DNA from: Candidatus Endomicrobiellum devescovinae
GTDB taxonomy: Bacteria > Elusimicrobiota > Endomicrobiia > Endomicrobiales > Endomicrobiaceae
Reading direction: 5' to 3'
Length of the DNA stretch: 64,000 nt
Assembly: GCA_031267795.1 (NCBI GenBank)
Contig: JAIRYK010000010.1
Location: forward strand, 1-64,000
The notes under the pieces were generated by a model. That model did no database searches and had not been told where the DNA came from. It worked only from the letters and a program-made list of their open reading frames with translations. Below, one piece after another: positions 1-7,849 of the stretch. Position 1 is the stretch's first letter; each line of letters begins with the position of its first letter. Both the position numbers and the translations under genes were made by a program.

Positions 1-2
1 TA

Positions 3-660
3 GAAGGAAAGAAAGCAGATATAGAAATAAGTTATGAAGTAAAAGGAGAAGAAGTAGAAATAAGAGTGAAAGATAATGGGAAAGGAATGCCCAAAGAGAT
101 GGCAGAGAAGTTGATGAAATGGGAGAAAGTAGGAACAAGTAAAAAGAGTGGTCATGGATTAGGAATGGAGCAAGTGCAAAGTGTATTAAAAGCGATTAAA
201 GGACAAATGAGGATAGAGTCTAAAGAAAAAGTTGGTACAGAGATTATACTAACATTCCCTAAAGCAGAGAAACCAAGATGGTTTGCAGACAAGATAGAGA
301 TAAAGAAGGGAGAAGAGGTAGTAATAGTAGATGATGAAGAGTTAATGCAAGAAGTATGGAAAGAGAAACTGAAGAAGCATGAAAAAGAGATAAGAATAAA
401 GTTCTTTAAGGAAGGGAAAGAAGCGTTAAAATATCTAAAATCGTTAGAAAATAAAGAGAAAGTACTTTTAATAGCAGATTATGAATTGAAAGAAAGATAT
501 AAACGGAATAGATGTAATAGAAGAAGCAGGGATGAAAGAAAGGCATGTGCTAGTAACCAACATGTATTTGGGAGAGATAAAAGATTTTAGTAGAAAAAGT
601 GAGTATCTTAAAATGTTTCATAAAACACAGCTCAATAACGTAAGGGTAAAAGTAAACTGA
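3..660 (+). pseudogene. Histidine kinase / receiver hybrid, 3' part, frameshifted
   Basis: The frame is already open at the window edge, so only the C-terminal part is seen. The first part is a GHKL ATPase domain: DNGKGMP (G1 box), GHGLGM (G2 box) and GTEIILTF at the end of the fold. A receiver-like domain follows, with acidic residues VDDEE and a probable phospho-acceptor Asp in LIADYEL. Near position 504 the reading shifts by one base: the frame used so far runs into a basic nonsense tail ending at 590, while the +1 frame reads GIDVIEEAGMKERHVLVTNM and continues to a TGA at 658-660. That continuation fits the rest of a receiver domain, so I infer a single indel in one gene. The coding strand is very rich in A and G and poor in C, like the autotransporter locus at 27-30 kb. 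A sensory kinase with a C-terminal receiver is likely; the signal is unknown. Confidence 0.75.
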
Positions 661-745
661 CAACAAGAAAAAGTAATAATAAAAGATTTAATTTTAAGGT
701 TTTTTAGCTGGATATATTATTCTACCCAATAAACTCAGTAACAAC

Positions 746-774
746 GACTAGAATAAGATTAGCTTATTCTAGTC
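746..774. terminator. Bidirectional hairpin terminator
   Basis: A perfect 12-bp inverted repeat (gactagaataag / cttattctagtc) with a 5-nt loop lies between the convergent kinase remnant and the minus-strand secreted-protein gene. Neither side has a strong T run, so efficiency is uncertain. Confidence 0.55.
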
Positions 775-788
775 ATTGATTTGCACGG

Positions 789-1202
789 TTAATTAGCTCC
801 CCATAGTTTCTTCCAGCTTGATTTCATGGCGTTAAGCATTACATGGTCAGCATAGTAATCAAAAGCAGCAATACCTCCTACTATGAGTCCAGGAATAAAA
901 ACATATGGCAGCGCTAGTAGATGACCAACGCCTAAAATTCCAAGACCACAATGTCCTAAACCAGCAACTACATGATCTCCTAATCCTCCAAATCCAGTGG
1001 CAACAAGCCTATACCCAGCATATGTAGTTATACCCAAACCAGCCCATTTCATTCCATCAGTTATCTCTATTTTAGGTATATTTATACTCCAATTATTGTC
1101 CCCTTGTTGGGATTGAAAAAGGAGAATAGAATATCCATTAGAAGAAGCAGAGAATAACAAACCAAGACAGAGAACTGCAGTAATAAATTTTTTCATTTTC
1201 AT
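789..1202 (-). CDS. Small exported Gly-rich protein, unknown family
   Basis: The 137-residue product begins with a Sec signal peptide (MKMKKFITAVLCLGLLF, small residues before Asn-Gly-Tyr). The mature part has a polar start, then a long stretch rich in Gly, Ala and Leu (about residues 52-115) that could form one or two membrane segments, and a basic C-terminus. A strong Shine-Dalgarno, AGGAGGTG, sits 7 nt upstream of the chosen ATG. It lies 46 nt downstream of the lipoprotein-like frame on the same strand. I do not recognise the family; a small envelope protein is all that can be supported. Confidence 0.6.
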   Translation of the reverse strand: MKMKKFITAVLCLGLLFSASSNGYSILLFQSQQGDNNWSINIPKIEITDGMKWAGLGITTYAGYRLVATGFGGLGDHVVAGLGHCGLGILGVGHLLALPYVFIPGLIVGGIAAFDYYADHVMLNAMKSSWKKLWGAN

Positions 1203-1247
1203 AATTTTTCACCTCCTTTTTTGTTTATAATCTCAAAAACCTAAAAT

Positions 1248-1840
1248 CTAGTGTAGGTTTCTGAGGTGTGAGATAGTCTCATTAAGACTAGTAACAAGTT
1301 CATCAATAGTATTGCTTAAATAAATGGATTGGGTTATATTAATTAGTACGGGGTCATCAGTACAGAAAGTGCTCAATACGCTGTTAGCGGTAGATAGGGC
1401 AGTCATACATTCCTCCATCTTTGAAATTACACTAGAAATTGTAGATGGGCAGACAGAGATTCCTTGAAAATTTAAAGTATTAGAGCCGTCATTAGTGTTA
1501 TTACATAATATATTGATAGCTTCACTGATAAAAGAAGGCAAAGCGTCAAAGCTTTGTCTAAGATCCTGTGCAAGTGGTGATTGCAGAGTTAGATCAGGAT
1601 AATACTGTGAAACAAAGGTATTAGCATCATTCGTAAGATTAGTAATCCTGCCATACAAATCCCTGAAAACAGCAGGAACCTCATGTGCAGAAGTAGCTGC
1701 ACTACTATCTATAGGTGTAGATGACGGACTAGAAGAAGTTCTATCAAGAGCTTTATCTCTGACTTTAGCTATCTCATCTTTAGAACAGGATGTTAAAAAG
1801 ATGACAGTAATAAAAATGGTAAAGAATATTAAAAAATTTG
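1248..1840 (-). pseudogene. Lipoprotein-like gene without a visible start codon
   Basis: The frame reads through a hydrophobic signal segment ending in a lipobox, VIFLTSC, then a Ser/Thr/Pro-rich linker and a roughly 150-residue polar domain containing four Cys. The only ATG/GTG/TTG in frame is an internal TTG at 1658, far downstream of the lipobox Cys, so it cannot be the natural start. Upstream of the hydrophobic segment the frame stays open to at least about 1870 but offers no ATG, GTG or TTG, no basic n-region and no Shine-Dalgarno. Either the start was lost by mutation or a rare start (CTG, ATT) is used. The family is not recognised. The upper coordinate is approximate. Confidence 0.5.
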
Positions 1841-1970
1841 ATAGATAATTAAAGAAAAACAGAAGATAGGAGTAAAAATTAACTAAGGGGGGCGAGGGTA
1901 AGACGGCTTTTTATAAACAAAATTATTGTATAATTACAGCACAGAATTTCGTAAGTTTTTGGAGAAAAGA

Positions 1971-2555
1971 GTGAGCTTGAAAGTTATTGCAGGTACAGCT
2001 AGAGGAAGATTGTTGAAAACTCTGCCTCAAGACGATTTGTCTATACGTCCTATGCTTGGCAGAATGAAAAAATCAATTTTTGACATAATACAATTTAAAG
2101 TCCCCAATTCAAATTTTATAGATTTATTTGCGGGCGTTGGATCTGTTGGCATAGAGGCTCTTTCAAGAGGAGCAAAAAAAGTTACTTTTGCAGAACTTAG
2201 CAATGTATCGTTATCGCTTATTAAACACAATGTAAACATGCTTGGTTTTAACGACAGAGCAAAAATTATTAAATGTGACATTATAAAAGACTTTACTTTG
2301 TTGCAAGATAAATACGATATAGTTTTTATGGGACCTCCTTATAAAGACAGCGACAAAAAAGCTTTGGCTCTCACTAATCCTGTGTTGAAGAATATTTTAA
2401 AATACGACATTCTAAAAGACGATTCTGTTCTTATAGCTCAAAAACACATAAAAGAGCCTGTTGGCGAAGTGGCAGGTTTAGAATGTTTTAGAGTAGAAAA
2501 GTACGGAGACACCGTTATCTCTTTTTATAAACGTAAACTTTTAGGAAAAATATGA
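1971..2555 (+). CDS. rsmD: 16S rRNA (guanine-966 N2)-methyltransferase RsmD-like
   Basis: RsmD methylates G966 of 16S rRNA using S-adenosylmethionine. The product has the family features: VIAGTARGR near the N-terminus, IRPMLGRMKKSIFD, and SAM motif I as IDLFAGVGSVGIEALSRGA. I chose the GTG at 1971 over an upstream TTG because GGAG lies 6 nt before it and the protein then starts directly at the conserved domain (194 residues, normal length). One oddity: the catalytic motif, normally D/N-PPY or -PPF, reads GPPY here (FMGPPYKD), so the acidic or amide residue that holds the target amino group is missing. Activity may be altered. The next gene overlaps by 4 nt (ATGA), suggesting translational coupling. 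Confidence 0.88.
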   Translation: MSLKVIAGTARGRLLKTLPQDDLSIRPMLGRMKKSIFDIIQFKVPNSNFIDLFAGVGSVGIEALSRGAKKVTFAELSNVSLSLIKHNVNMLGFNDRAKIIKCDIIKDFTLLQDKYDIVFMGPPYKDSDKKALALTNPVLKNILKYDILKDDSVLIAQKHIKEPVGEVAGLECFRVEKYGDTVISFYKRKLLGKI

Positions 2556-3295
2556 TCAGGCAAGAATTTAAGATAAGTTATTCCAGAGTAAATACATATT
2601 TATTTTGTCCGTACAAGTATAAACTTGTATATTTGGACAATTTTCATATTCCTGTAAATTCAGACATTACTTTTGGACATATTATTCATAAAACGCTTGA
2701 ACAGTTCCATGGCGGTGGAGACCAGTCTCGCGACGCCTTGTTTGAGTGTTACGACAATGCATGGAAAAACGACGGGTTTAAAGATCCCCAACAGATTTTT
2801 GAATATTATCGTCGCGGAAATCAAATGCTTGAGAATTATTACACATCTTTTTGTGATGCAAAACCTGAAGTTTTATATGTTGAAAAACCCTTTGACACAA
2901 ATATAGGAAAGTATAAATTTGTGGGAATCATTGATAGAATAGACAAACACCCCGACGGCACATACGAAGTTATGGATTATAAAACACATGTCCAAATCTG
3001 GGAACAAGAACGCGTTGATAAAGATTTGCAGTTGACTTTTTACGCTTATGCATGCAAGAACATTCTTGGGTTTAATCCTGATAAAATATCCGTTTATTTC
3101 TTGTCGGAAAATAAAAAGGTTTATACAAAAAGAACTCAAGATGATATAAATAATGCTATAAATACGGCAATTGATATTGCAGAAAAAATAACTGCAGAAA
3201 ATTTTGATCCTGATTTGTCAAAATGTTTTGTTTGTGATTTTAGATTTAAGTGTAAGCATTCGCAATATAGACAAGGCGAATCAAAGGCAGTATAG
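2552..3295 (+). CDS. PD-(D/E)XK nuclease, RecB/Cas4-like with Fe-S cysteines
   Basis: This 247-residue protein matches the RecB-family nuclease fold. In order it has a SYSRVNTYLFCPYKYKL start with one Cys, a His in FGHIIHKTLEQ, the first catalytic Asp in GIIDRID, the D-Y-K-T core in EVMDYKTH, and QLTFYAYA. The C-terminus KCFVCDFRFKC supplies three more Cys; with the N-terminal one these can bind a 4Fe-4S cluster, as in AddB and Cas4. It is a stand-alone nuclease domain. No helicase or CRISPR array is nearby, so a role in general DNA repair is more likely than adaptation. It overlaps rsmD by 4 nt. Confidence 0.85.
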   Translation: MIRQEFKISYSRVNTYLFCPYKYKLVYLDNFHIPVNSDITFGHIIHKTLEQFHGGGDQSRDALFECYDNAWKNDGFKDPQQIFEYYRRGNQMLENYYTSFCDAKPEVLYVEKPFDTNIGKYKFVGIIDRIDKHPDGTYEVMDYKTHVQIWEQERVDKDLQLTFYAYACKNILGFNPDKISVYFLSENKKVYTKRTQDDINNAINTAIDIAEKITAENFDPDLSKCFVCDFRFKCKHSQYRQGESKAV

Positions 3296-3431
3296 ATATT
3301 AGAGCTATACAGAAATAGGCTCGGTAACAATAATAGCTGCTTTCAATTAAAAATCGCATTTTAATCGTTTTAAATCCGTATAAATATAATTATTAAAATT
3401 TTTGAAACTTAAAAGTAACATTGATGTTTGA

Positions 3432-3659
3432 CAAGTTTTATCAGGAAATACCTCAAATTGTAAGTCGGTTGGTAAAGGCATAAGTGAGATTAGAATAAAT
3501 TATCAAAAAGGTTACAGAGTTTATTATACTGTCTTGCATGATAATACAATACTTCTTTTGTTGGCAGACGGTAACAAAAGCGGCAATCAAAAAAAACAAC
3601 AAAAAGATATTATGTTGGCAATAGAAATTAGAGATTACCTTAAATCAAAGCGGGGAAAT
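3432..3659 (+). pseudogene. HigB/RelE-type toxin remnant, 5' half missing
   Basis: From 3432 the frame reads CKSVGKGISEIRINYQKGY then RVYYTVLHDNTILLLLADG, the C-terminal half of the phage-derived Gp49/HigB-like addiction toxins. Upstream it is closed by a TGA at 3429, with another stop at 3387, and no recognisable first half remains. At the 3' end there is no stop: it continues in frame through YLKSKRGN into the antitoxin Met. So the toxin lost both its 5' half and its stop. A fusion from the TTG at 3534 is formally possible but would carry only the last toxin strands. Likely inactive. Confidence 0.75.
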
Positions 3660-3998
3660 ATGAGAAAAGAAAAAATAGATAAAAAAGATTGGCATATAGA
3701 AAACGAAATTTTTAGAGAACACTTCGCTAAAATTTTAAAAGAAAATCCTAAAAGAATAAAATCTTTTAAGACTCGTGTTATAAAAGGCTATAACGAAACA
3801 AAAGACTTAGCTGCTTTTTTGGAAAATTTAAAAATTATCGCTATAGCAGAAGCTAAGACTAGCGAAATAGCTAAAGAGAGAAAAATGAAAAGACCAAATG
3901 TCTATCGTATTTTGTCAAAAGACAGCAATCCGTCTTTTGCAAACTTGTCGGCTATTGCACGCAATCTTTGTTTTGATTTTGTTGTTAAGGTTGCTTAG
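3660..3998 (+). CDS. HigA-like antitoxin, helix-turn-helix
   Basis: The 112-residue product has a basic N-terminal extension and a C-terminal helix-turn-helix region with TSEIAKERKMKRPNVYRILS and NPSFANLSAIARNL, the pattern of probable addiction-module antidote proteins paired with Gp49-type toxins. I start it at the ATG at 3660, preceded by a short GGGG element, although the toxin remnant reads into it in frame. Such antitoxins bind the toxin and repress their own operon. With the toxin truncated, this one is an orphan that may persist by chance or as a regulator. Confidence 0.72.
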   Translation: MRKEKIDKKDWHIENEIFREHFAKILKENPKRIKSFKTRVIKGYNETKDLAAFLENLKIIAIAEAKTSEIAKERKMKRPNVYRILSKDSNPSFANLSAIARNLCFDFVVKVA

Positions 3999-4037
3999 AT
4001 ATTTTAAAGGCAGTATAAAAATATGGGAGCATGAAAA

Positions 4038-4787
4038 ATGAAGTCGCTGACAGTAGTAAAATTTGGCGGTAGTTTAACAAAAAATCCGAAAGCTCAAGCT
4101 AAATTTCTTAAAGAGCTTGCAGAAATTTCGCGAAGACGAAGATTTATTTTAGTTCACGGCGGCGGTCCGGAAATTAACGCTATGCTTGAGAAGTTTTTTG
4201 TTACAAGCAAATTCGTGAATAGTTTAAGATATACAGATGCCGATACTCTTTCTGTTGTGGAGCTGGCATTAAGTGGCAAAGTAAACAGAATTCTTACAAC
4301 GGAGCTTATTAAAAATGGAGCAAACGCAGTGGGCATTTCTGGCAAAGACGGTAAAAGTGTAATTTGCAAACAAGTTAAAGAGCTTGGTTTTGTAGGAGAT
4401 CCTGTAAAAGTAAATAAAAAGCTGATAGAAGTTTTATTAAAGGCAGGATTTTTGCCAGTTGTAGCATCAATTGCTCAAGATGCTGTAGGAAACGTTATGA
4501 ACGTTAACGCAGATACCCTAGCATCTTCTGTAGCATCGGCGTTCAAAGCAGAAAAATTAATATTTTTAACAAATGTTCCTGGCGTTTTTAATAAAAACAA
4601 AAAAATAATTAAAGAGATAAAAATAAAAGACGTTGACATTTTGATAAAAAGTGAAGCTATAACAGACGGTATGATTCCAAAAATTAAAGGATGTGTTAAC
4701 TCTGTAAAAAAAGGCGTTAAAGAAGTTTGGATAGCTGATGGCGAAAGCGGAATAAAAAATATTAAAGGAACAGTAATAAAGAAATGA
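4038..4787 (+). CDS. argB: N-acetylglutamate kinase
   Basis: ArgB phosphorylates N-acetyl-L-glutamate with ATP, the second step of arginine synthesis. Amino acid kinase motifs are in order: VKFGGS (phosphate loop), VHGGGPEI, VGISGKDGK, NVNADTLAS (substrate), and ITDGMIPKI near the end. The length, 249 residues, matches the shorter form of the family. GGGAG precedes the ATG by 8 nt. Its last 4 nt overlap the argD start, so it heads an argB-argD-argG operon. argC, argJ, argF and argH are not in this window. Confidence 0.95.
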   Translation: MKSLTVVKFGGSLTKNPKAQAKFLKELAEISRRRRFILVHGGGPEINAMLEKFFVTSKFVNSLRYTDADTLSVVELALSGKVNRILTTELIKNGANAVGISGKDGKSVICKQVKELGFVGDPVKVNKKLIEVLLKAGFLPVVASIAQDAVGNVMNVNADTLASSVASAFKAEKLIFLTNVPGVFNKNKKIIKEIKIKDVDILIKSEAITDGMIPKIKGCVNSVKKGVKEVWIADGESGIKNIKGTVIKK

Positions 4788-5989
4788 ATATAAAACAGAT
4801 TGAAGATAAGCATTTTATGCGCACGTATAAACGCGCCAATCTTGTGGTAAAAAAAGCTAAAAATCAGTTTATATGGGATGACCAAGACAGAAAATATTTA
4901 GATTTTTTTGCAGGTATCAGCGTGTGCAATCTTGGGCATTGCAACGATAAGGTTTTAAAAGCCGTTAAACTACAACTGGATAATTTTGCACATGTATCAA
5001 ACTTGTATTACGCTCCTGTTCAAATTAAATTAGGAGAAGAGCTTGTAAAAAGAGCTTTCCCAAAAGCAAGAGTATTTTTGGCAAATTCAGGAGCTGAAGC
5101 CAACGAATGCGCCATAAAGCTTGCTAGAAAATGGGGGTATTTAAATCCTTCCAAACTGGGAAACAGATATGAGATAATTTGTTTTAACAACTCATTTCAC
5201 GGAAGAACAATGGCTACAATGGCTGCCACTGGGCAAAAAAAGTTTCATAATTACTTAAAGCCGTTGCAGGAAAAATTTGTTTTCGCAGAGTTTAACAGCA
5301 TAGACTCAATAAAAAAGTTGATAAACAATAGAACTGTTGCCGTGATGATAGAACCTGTACAGGGCGAAGGGGGTATAATTCCCGCAGAGAAAAAATTCTT
5401 AAAAGACTTGCGCATTCTTTGCGATAAGAACAATCTTCTTTTGATTTTTGACGAAATACAGTGTGGCATTGGACGCACTGGGAAGTTTTATGCGTTTGAA
5501 AGTTTTGGCGTTAAGCCAGACATTGTCACTATGGCTAAATCTTTGGCAAACGGTTTGCCTTTAGGCGCAGTGGTAGCAGGTAAAAAATGTGCTGACGCTT
5601 TTACATACGGCGATCATGGGTCAACCTTTGGCGGCAATCCTGTTTCTTGTGCTGCAGCCTTAGCCGTATCAAAAATGATGACTACAAAATTTCTTTATAA
5701 TTCATCTAAAATTTCAGATTATCTTCGCAAAAAGTTAGAAATTTTAAAAAACAAATATTCAATTATTAAAGAAGTTAGAGGAGTTGGATTAATCTTAGGC
5801 ATAGATTTAACAATTAACGGCAAAGATATAGTAAATTATTGTTTAGAAAAGAGGTTGATAATAAATTGCACGCATGATACGGTTTTGCGGCTGTTACCGC
5901 CGCTTATAATTACAAAAAAAGATGTTGATTGCGCTATGAAAATTTTGGAGGAAGCGTTAAAATGGCAAGAGAAAAGATTAAAAAAGTAG
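4784..5989 (+). CDS. argD: Acetylornithine aminotransferase
   Basis: ArgD is a class III PLP-dependent aminotransferase converting N-acetylglutamate semialdehyde to N-acetylornithine. Family signatures are ANSGAEANECAIKLAR (PLP phosphate region), FHGRTMA, FDEIQCGIGRTG with the Asp that binds the pyridine nitrogen, and the Schiff-base Lys in VTMAKSLANGLPLGA. THG-type binding residues occur as YGDHGSTFGGNP. At 401 residues it is full length. It overlaps argB by 4 nt at its start and argG at its end. Many ArgD enzymes also act in lysine synthesis (DapC); that cannot be judged here. Confidence 0.94.
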   Translation: MNIKQIEDKHFMRTYKRANLVVKKAKNQFIWDDQDRKYLDFFAGISVCNLGHCNDKVLKAVKLQLDNFAHVSNLYYAPVQIKLGEELVKRAFPKARVFLANSGAEANECAIKLARKWGYLNPSKLGNRYEIICFNNSFHGRTMATMAATGQKKFHNYLKPLQEKFVFAEFNSIDSIKKLINNRTVAVMIEPVQGEGGIIPAEKKFLKDLRILCDKNNLLLIFDEIQCGIGRTGKFYAFESFGVKPDIVTMAKSLANGLPLGAVVAGKKCADAFTYGDHGSTFGGNPVSCAAALAVSKMMTTKFLYNSSKISDYLRKKLEILKNKYSIIKEVRGVGLILGIDLTINGKDIVNYCLEKRLIINCTHDTVLRLLPPLIITKKDVDCAMKILEEALKWQEKRLKK

Positions 5990-7167
5990 TTGTGGCATAT
6001 TCTGGTGGACTAGACACTTCAGTAATTTTGTCATGGGTTAGGGAGCATTATAATTGCGAAGTTGTTGCTTGTTGTATAGATGTCGGACAAGGAAAAGAAT
6101 TAAAAGGTCTCAATGAAAAAGCAAAAAGCACAGGCGCTTCAAAATCTTATATTGTTGACGCTAAAGAAGAATTTGTAACGGATTATATTTATCCTGCAAT
6201 AAAAGCAGAAGCATTATATGAAGATAGATATTACTTAGGTACAGCTTTAGCCAGACCTGTAATTGCCAAAAAGATTGCAGATATTGTAAAGAAAGAAAAA
6301 GCCGACGCTGTTTGCCACGGTGCTACAGGGAAAGGCAACGACCAAGTTCGTTTTGAACTTGCTTTCAAGGCTTTAATTCCTAACGTAAAAATTATTGCTC
6401 CTTGGAGAGAATGGGAAATACGTTCAAGAGAAGACGCTATAAGCTACGCAAAAAAGAGAAATATTCCTGTGCCTGTAACAAAGTCAAAACCATACTCCTC
6501 AGATGCAAACTTATGGCACGTTTCTTACGAAGGCGGTATTTTGGAAGATTTGAGCAAAGGTTATGACGAATCTATGTTTAGAATGACTGTTTGCCCAGAA
6601 AAGTCGCCAAATAAGCCCGCTTATATTACAATAGATTTTGAAAAGGGCATGCCGGTTAGCGTTAATGGCAAAAATATCAAGCCTGTTGAACTGATTACAA
6701 AGCTAAATGAGATTGCTGGAGCTAACGGAATTGGAAGAATAGACATTATTGAAAACAGACTTGTTGGCATGAAGTCAAGAGGCGTGTACGAATCGCCTGC
6801 GGCAGCTGTTTTGTATGCTGCTCACAAAGAATTGGAATCTATCGCTATAGACAGAGACACTTTACACTTTAAGCAGTCTCTTTCTAGTAAATATGCGGAA
6901 ATAGCGTATTATGGTTTGTGGTTTTCGCCACTAAGAGAAGCTCTGGACGCTTTTATAAATAATACTCAAAAATATGTGACTGGAAGTGTAAGGTTGAAAC
7001 TTTACAAAGGAAATATTACGCCTGTTTCAAGAATAGCCAAAAATTCGTTGTATTCTGAAAAACTTGCGACTTTTGAAAAGGACGAAATTTACAACCACAA
7101 GGACGCTGAAGGTTTTATAAATCTCTGGGGACTTCCGACTAAAGTTCAAGCAATGTTGAGGAAATAA
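5962..7167 (+). CDS. argG: Argininosuccinate synthase
   Basis: ArgG joins citrulline and aspartate using ATP. The N-terminus has the PP-loop VVVAYSGGLDTSV, followed by CHGATGKGNDQVRFE, which contacts substrates, and LWHVSYEGG. I chose the ATG at 5962, with GGAGG 10 nt upstream, over an ATG 33 nt earlier; the protein is then 401 residues, the usual length. Its first 28 nt overlap the argD 3' end, an arrangement typical of a tight operon. A strong hairpin follows at 7217. Confidence 0.95.
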   Translation: MAREKIKKVVVAYSGGLDTSVILSWVREHYNCEVVACCIDVGQGKELKGLNEKAKSTGASKSYIVDAKEEFVTDYIYPAIKAEALYEDRYYLGTALARPVIAKKIADIVKKEKADAVCHGATGKGNDQVRFELAFKALIPNVKIIAPWREWEIRSREDAISYAKKRNIPVPVTKSKPYSSDANLWHVSYEGGILEDLSKGYDESMFRMTVCPEKSPNKPAYITIDFEKGMPVSVNGKNIKPVELITKLNEIAGANGIGRIDIIENRLVGMKSRGVYESPAAAVLYAAHKELESIAIDRDTLHFKQSLSSKYAEIAYYGLWFSPLREALDAFINNTQKYVTGSVRLKLYKGNITPVSRIAKNSLYSEKLATFEKDEIYNHKDAEGFINLWGLPTKVQAMLRK

Positions 7168-7216
7168 CGCAAACTGTAGTCATATTGGCAGAAGCAAAAA
7201 AGTACGCAAACAACGC

Positions 7217-7242
7217 AAAGCCCTCATTTTAATGAGGGCTTT
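7217..7242. terminator. Terminator hairpin after argG
   Basis: A perfect 11-bp stem, aaagccctcat / atgagggcttt, with a 4-nt loop is the strongest hairpin in this intergenic gap. It separates argG from the convergent minus-strand gene and its flanks are symmetric A/T, so it may act in both directions. Confidence 0.75.
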
Positions 7243-7279
7243 GGTGCGTCTGTTACACTTCGCAATACTTTACAATTAA

Positions 7280-7606
7280 TTACTTCCGAGAACAGATTTC
7301 CTCTGCTTTAGGACAAACTTGCTTTTTTCTAGCACACGCTTTTTCTGATTCTGGTTTTAACGAACTAAAAACTTCGTTCTCTCCACCTATGTTAGCCCAA
7401 CTTGGCCATTTGTCAAACCATTCTTGTGGTCCATACTTTTGTATAAGATGTAGAATCCCATATCCGTAACAAGCTATATATTCATCTACACAAGATCTCT
7501 TAGCATCTTCACATTCTTGACTTCCTTTTTCAAGCCATGATACCGTGTAAGCATTTCCTGCAAAAATGGTGCAACATAACAAAACTGCCAAACTTATTTT
7601 TCTCAT
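7280..7606 (-). CDS. Small secreted Cys-rich protein, unknown family
   Basis: The 108-residue product starts with a signal peptide (MRKISLAVLLCCTIFAGNAY). The mature part carries six Cys, two near the start, one in ACYGYG and three near the C-terminus, which could form three disulfides. It is Trp-rich in the middle (EWFDKWPSWANIGG) and charged overall. I do not recognise the family. It stands alone, followed by the shared terminator. A periplasmic or secreted disulfide-bonded protein is the most that can be said. Confidence 0.55.
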   Translation of the reverse strand: MRKISLAVLLCCTIFAGNAYTVSWLEKGSQECEDAKRSCVDEYIACYGYGILHLIQKYGPQEWFDKWPSWANIGGENEVFSSLKPESEKACARKKQVCPKAEEICSRK

Positions 7607-7849
7607 TTGTTTTCATCCTCTTTCTTATTTCGTGCCGAACGTTTTTCTCTTGTAAAAATATTTCTTAGCTTTATTAATTCTATAAGCTAATCCATTTTTT
7701 TTATTTTGTAGTAGTTTCTGTCAGCTTTAGCAATTTATAGAAAGCGTCAAGCGCTTACAAGAAATGCAACAATAGTATAATTATGTGCTGTTGTGGGAGT
7801 GTTCAGGAATTTCCATCCATAAACGTATTAAATGATTACACATTAAATA

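Noticed and set aside
2552-3295. Cas4 of a CRISPR system
   Set aside because: The fold fits, but there is no repeat-spacer array and no cas1 or cas2 gene in the window.
3429-3431. TGA read as selenocysteine or tryptophan in the toxin
   Set aside because: A second stop (3387) lies upstream in the same frame and no recognisable toxin N-terminus is present. Many genes here use TGA as a real stop, so code 4 is not supported.
4154-4885. Antisense open frames over argB and argD
   Set aside because: They mirror the coding strand of well-identified genes, have no ribosome binding sites and resemble no known protein.
5929-5961. Upstream ATG as argG start
   Set aside because: It would add eleven non-conserved residues, while ATG 5962 has a GGAGG and gives the usual N-terminus.
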